NCBI GenBank assembly: GCA_964006375.1
Contig: OZ023268.1
Coordinates: 82,285,835-82,349,834 of the forward strand
DNA: 64,000 nucleotides
Reading direction: 5' to 3'
Origin: Tillus elongatus
Taxonomy: Eukaryota > Arthropoda > Insecta > Coleoptera > Cleridae
The notes under the pieces were generated by a model. It was not told the origin of the DNA. It was given only the letters and a program-made list of their open reading frames with translations, and made no database searches. How positions within the stretch are numbered: the first letter of the stretch is position 1; each line of letters begins with the position of its first letter. The position numbers and the translations under genes were made by a program. This document shows, one piece after another, positions 59,650-64,000 of the stretch.

Positions 59650-60820
59650 TATAATTTCGTCGTCTTAATAAACACGCTGCGCTCTATTTATCTAAATGAA
59701 TAATAAAAATATAGCGCTACCGCTTATACCAGAAGTTGACATTAACCTATTTTTTTATGGCAGTGACACATTTTTTGGTATTTTCGAATAGATCAGGCGA
59801 TTCTACATCAGACTCATGTATCATACACCTAATATTCTCCAACACATTGAGAAAAAGCGAGGGGATGCGTGTACTTGACAAGGTGGTTATACACGGTGCA
59901 TTTAAATGTTTATTGTGTCGAAACGAGTTAATAGAAAATTACGAAACTACGTCCTCTTAATAAACACGCTGCGCCCTATTTACCAGAATTAATAAGAAAA
60001 TGTAGCGCAATATGTTGTATCGGAAGTTGACATTAACTTTTTTTAATGGCAGTGATACGTTTTTTTTTGTTGGTATTTTTGAATAGATTAGGCGATTCTA
60101 CATCAGACTCGTGTATCGTGCACCCACTATTCTCCAACACATTGAAAAAAAAGCGAAGGGATGCGTGTACTTGACAAGGGGGTTACACGGCACATTTAAA
60201 AGTTTATGGTGCGTAAACGGGTTAACAGAAATTATGAAACTTCGTCGTCTTAATAAACACGCTGCGCTCTATTTAGCTAACTTAATAAGAAAAATGTAGC
60301 GCAATCGGTTGTAACAGAAGTTGACAGTAACTTTATTATTATTTAATAGCAGTGAAATTTTTTTGGTATTTTAGAATAGATCAGGTGATTTTACATCAGA
60401 CCCATGTATCATACACCCACACACTGACAAAAAGCCAGGAGATGCGTGTACTTGACAAGGTGGTTACACGGCGCATTTAAAGGTTTATTGTGTGTAAACG
60501 AGTTGACAGAAAATTATAAAACTTCGTTGTCTTAATAAATACGCTCCGCTCTATTTACATAAAATGATAAAAAAATTAGCGCAACCGGTTATACCGGAAG
60601 TTGACAGTAACTTTATGTTTTTTTAATGACAGTGATACATTTTTTGGTATTTTCGAATAGATCAGGCGATTCTACATCAGACTCGTGTATCATATCTCCC
60701 CTCCCGGAATCTACACACTCCTTAAAAGCTAGGAGACCTGTGTACTTGACAAGGTGGTTATACGGCACACTGAAGATGTGGATCGGTTTGTGGGTTGTTA
60801 ACAGTAGGTCATTTTTATGC
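59650..60820. repeat. ~290-bp tandem array, four copies
   Basis: CTTAATAAACACGCTGCGC recurs at 59664, 59956, 60249 and (variant) 60531, so periods are 292, 293 and 282. Units share GATTCTACATCAGACTC and GTGTACTTGACAAGG. The repeated open frames are coincidental. Confidence 0.9.
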
Positions 60821-60889
60821 ATAAGGAAAAATGTATGAGCCAAAACGGAACACTACGGAGCCGTAGAAGGGCCATGACAATTTTTTTTT

Positions 60890-61060
60890 TTATAATTGTC
60901 ACTTTACACTGGCAATTAGCGGTAATTGCGACTTTAAATTGCCACTTTAAACTAGCAATTAGCGCTATAATTGCTACTTTGAACTGGCAATTATCTATAG
61001 TTGTCAGTTTAAACTGGCAATTATCCCTAATTGCGACTTTAAACTGACATTTATGAGAGG
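60890..61060. repeat. ~31-bp minisatellite
   Basis: About five degenerate units of ACTTTAAACTGGCAATTANC plus ATAATTGC-type spacers. Its translation (TLNWQLS repeats) is an artefact. Confidence 0.8.
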
Positions 61061-61470
61061 GAAAATAAGGAAGTTTGGTTGCAGTAAAAACCAGATTTGA
61101 TAGTATGTTTAGTTTATTTCTTTAGGCATATGCACTACCTAGTGGGATCCGCGAATATGCAACCATAATGGATGCTGTTACTAACTCGCCATAGATACCG
61201 ACATATGTTCGATGTTCTGTGCTTAGATTAGGCATCTTATTACCTGATCTAAGGTTCTGTATAACATACTCACTTTACTTCATATAGATAAACCACAGCA
61301 TACGTATTATGCACAGAACAAAGCCATCTCTATCAACTACCAACAGTCGACAGATGAGCGCTACAATTCAACTGTTGGCGCCTGGTGAAAGGGGATATGA
61401 TAGAAAATAGGATGTGCATAGCATATTTGTCTATTATGCTGATGCTGTGCAATGTGTGCGTTTAATAATC
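61061..61470. other. no feature recognised
   Basis: Unique-looking AT-rich DNA, no gene-like frame. Confidence 0.4.
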
Positions 61471-61475
61471 GACCC

Positions 61476-61790
61476 AGAACCTCGGTGGTTCAGTGGTAAA
61501 GACGTGTACCTCTGAACTGAAGGGCACTGAGTTTGATTAATATCAAGCGAGGTTGTGGCATTGTATTTGAGTGAGTTGAATGTCGTTCATGTGCACGTTT
61601 CGCCCTTCGGAGAAGACGTAAAGCCGTCGGTCCCGTGTCCATGCGACGTTGGAGACGTTAAAGATCTCTAGCCTCCTTACAGAAAGGCGGCGATTTGACA
61701 AAATTTTCAGGATAGTGAGGTGAAACTGCTTGCTGGCGTCGGTGCTGATTGGCCATAGTCGCGGATAGACCGACGTTAAAGTACAAAAAA
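61476..61790 (+). mobile_element. tRNA-derived SINE, older copy
   Basis: Shares GGTGGTTCAGTGGTAAAGAC (A box), CGAGGTTGTGG, CGCCCTTCGGAG, GTAAAGCCGT, AGGATAGTGAGGT and TAGTCGCGGA with the copy at 62842. The B box is degenerate (GAGTTTGATTA) and the tail is short (TACAAAAAATTAG). Confidence 0.8.
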
Positions 61791-62624
<834 letters not shown>

Positions 62625-62639
62625 GTGTATATGTATATA

Positions 62640-62770
62640 TAAACATTGAAACTGACCACTGATATGGGTTATAGAGGCCCTAGTTCGCGCTCATTTGACA
62701 TTTCTTTTTCAGAAGTCGGAATCTCCCCATTAGTTATTTTTTTCTAAGAAAATTCACTAAAAACCCGACG
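62640..62770 (+). repeat. (TA)n-family right arm
   Basis: GAAACTGACCACTGATATGG, CCTAGTTCGCGCTCATTTGA, CCCCATTAG and AAAATTCACTAAAAA, in the order seen at 5104, 36790 and (inverted) 52018. Confidence 0.85.
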
Positions 62771-62841
62771 ATCGTTTCAATAACCAAGTTAGCGTCATCA
62801 GAGAATAAATAATTCAAAATATCTTTACATATATTTCGTTA

Positions 62842-62916
62842 GGAGCCTCACTGGTTCAGTGGTAAGAACGGGTTCCTTGGAACCGAAGGGTACTGGGTTC
62901 GATCCCAGGGTTCTCC
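62842..62916 (+). promoter_or_regulatory. tRNA-like head with RNA polymerase III A and B boxes
   Basis: A box TGGTTCAGTGG and B box GGTTCGATCCC are near consensus. The T arm CTGGG-TTCGATC-CCAG pairs perfectly, but the acceptor stem pairs only in its first four positions and the anticodon arm is irregular. This is therefore a SINE head and not a functional tRNA gene. Confidence 0.8.
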
Positions 62917-63192
62917 TTTCACTTTTTCAGTACAAACTGTAACATTAACATCAACCGAGGTTGTGGCTTTGTATTTGAGCAAGTTGGATGTTTGCACGTT
63001 CCGCCCTTCGGAGGGGGGGCGTAAAGCCGTTGATCCCGCGTCCATGTGATGTTGGGTCCATAAAAGATCCCTACCCTTCTTAAACATTTTTCAGGATAGT
63101 GAGGTTAAACTGCTCCCTGGAGTCGGTGATTGGATATAGTCGCGGAAATAGACTGACGTGAAAGAAACAAACAAACACACACACACACACAC
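62842..63192 (+). mobile_element. tRNA-derived SINE, well-preserved copy
   Basis: A 75-nt tRNA-like head (62842-62916), a conserved body (CGTTCCGCCCTTCGGAG, GTAAAGCCGTTGATCCCGC, AGGATAGTGAGG, GATATAGTCGCGGAAATAGA) and an (AAAC)n/(CA)n tail to about 63192. SINEs are transcribed by RNA polymerase III and copied by a partner LINE's machinery. The partner is not identifiable here. Confidence 0.85.
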
Positions 63193-63193
63193 A

Positions 63194-63383
63194 ACATATT
63201 TAGTTTGGTGGAAATACCTGAACTATTGTTATTTTATTATCTATCGGAGGTGCTTTTGCCGGTCTTTCTTGTAAAGTGATCTATCAACAAACTCACCAGC
63301 ACTTCACAAGAAAGACCAGCGAAGCACGTCCGATAGATAATAAATTAAAAATAGTTCAGGTATTTCCGCTAAACGAAATATGT
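63194..63383. repeat. 190-bp hairpin
   Basis: Arms of about 85 bp: TTAGTTTGGTGGAAATACCT pairs with AGGTATTTCCGCTAAACGAA, and GGTCTTTCTTGT with ACAAGAAAGACC; the loop is near 63280. Confidence 0.85.
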
Positions 63384-63539
63384 TAATTTTTGTGTTGTTG
63401 GACCACCCTCAATCGTTATGGACCGACTACCTAATATACCTGCACGCAAGAAAATAAGCAAGTTGTAGATGATATTTAGAATTATTCATCTTCTGATGAC
63501 GTTAACTTGGTTAGTGAAGCGATCGTTAGGTTTTTAAAT

Positions 63540-64000
63540 GTGTGGTGGTGGTTTGGGTTCTCCAAGTATACTTATCAGTGCTCATAACAGGTTACAGTGA
63601 TACCATAATTCACTTGATGCGTCAGGTAACCTTGGCAATAACAATAATAATAATAATAAAATAATAATAAACTCACTTTTGATTCTTTGAAATAATAACT
63701 TTAACTACTAATAATAATTTGTAATTATTAATGACAACTTAGTTTCCCGCGCAATTGTGATTGGTCGTTAACATAAAAATAAGATTCCATAATCTCGACT
63801 TCCATATTGGATTAATATTTTTTGTAGTTGTTTATTTACAATACTGAAAAGTTTGGTTATATAATATATGCGATTTCAGACAATAGACAGCCGACAGCCG
63901 TGACCTTCATAACGAAAAGTAGTACTATATATCTTACCATAATTATTTAACACAGTTTTATAAATCGCATACTAAATAAAATAACTCGATCTTTACAGAA
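63540..64000. other. no feature recognised
   Basis: AT-rich, with a short (AAT)n/(ATA)n run at 63640-63670. No gene-like frame to the window end. Confidence 0.4.

Larger units (their letters stand above)
62757..63538. mobile_element. inverted repeats enclosing the SINE and a hairpin
   Basis: 62757-62828 (AAAAACCCGACGATCG, TAACCAAGTTAGCGTCATCA) is inverted at 63466-63538. Between them lie the SINE and the hairpin at 63194-63383. The arms share about 80 percent of positions by eye. Confidence 0.65.

Noticed and set aside
62842..62916. Functional tRNA gene
   Set aside because: A/B boxes and the T arm are good, but acceptor and anticodon stems are poor and the sequence continues into a SINE body with a second copy at 61476.

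Overview
The window looks like intergenic and intronic DNA from a large, AT-rich, transposon-crowded arthropod genome, most likely an insect. The reasons are GT-AG spliced exons, mariner, Tc1, P-element/THAP9-like and Ty3/gypsy elements, several Jockey/CR1-like and R1/I-like retrotransposons, a tRNA-headed SINE and many (TA)n tracts. I cannot name the species. There are no bacterial operons, rRNA genes or CRISPR arrays. Almost every long open frame is either a mobile-element protein or an artefact of a repeat.

Layout. 1-4843: the 3' part of a Ty3/gypsy retrotransposon with a nearly uninterrupted gag-pol frame and its 3' LTR, whose promoter carries a heat-shock-element array. 5690-7437: a DDE-transposon relic expanded by five copies of a 295-bp tandem repeat. 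7438-10336 (minus): a Jockey/CR1-like retrotransposon abutting a MADF-domain relic. 12081-19210: a 7.1-kb composite bounded by inverted repeats of about 128 bp, holding a minus-strand Jockey/CR1 element with intact ORF1, two R1/I-like RNase H fragments and nested inverted repeats. 19444-21960 (minus): a mariner transposase split by a GC-rich, tandem-repetitive insertion. 22731-24918: a possible piggyBac-like element. 25212-26921: a complete Tc1-like element with a 60-bp intron and three TGA stops. 27830-29080: mariner and retrotransposon relics. 29085-32190: an element with inverted ends, a decayed DDE-like gene of an arthropod TE-associated family, and a large internal palindrome. 32408-33868: another palindromic element.

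34205-48631 (plus) is the one convincing spliced gene. Five exons with matching splice phases encode a FLYWCH zinc finger, a MULE-type transposase domain and an acidic tail, followed by a polyadenylation signal. Its introns hold a mariner relic, a Jockey/CR1 retrotransposon, a Tc1 relic, foldback elements and (TA)n repeats. The 5' exons are not found, and one 1-base frame break lies in the third visible exon. The gene may be a domesticated or long-resident MULE gene.

49318-64000 has a possible minus-strand terminal exon, more (TA)n/foldback repeats, a pipsqueak-like HTH fragment, a THAP fragment, a minus-strand THAP plus P-element transposase relic (56380-57965), direct/inverted repeats, a 290-bp tandem array, a minisatellite and two copies of a tRNA-derived SINE. 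No pathway links these elements. The common theme is nested insertion and decay around one or two host-type transcription units.
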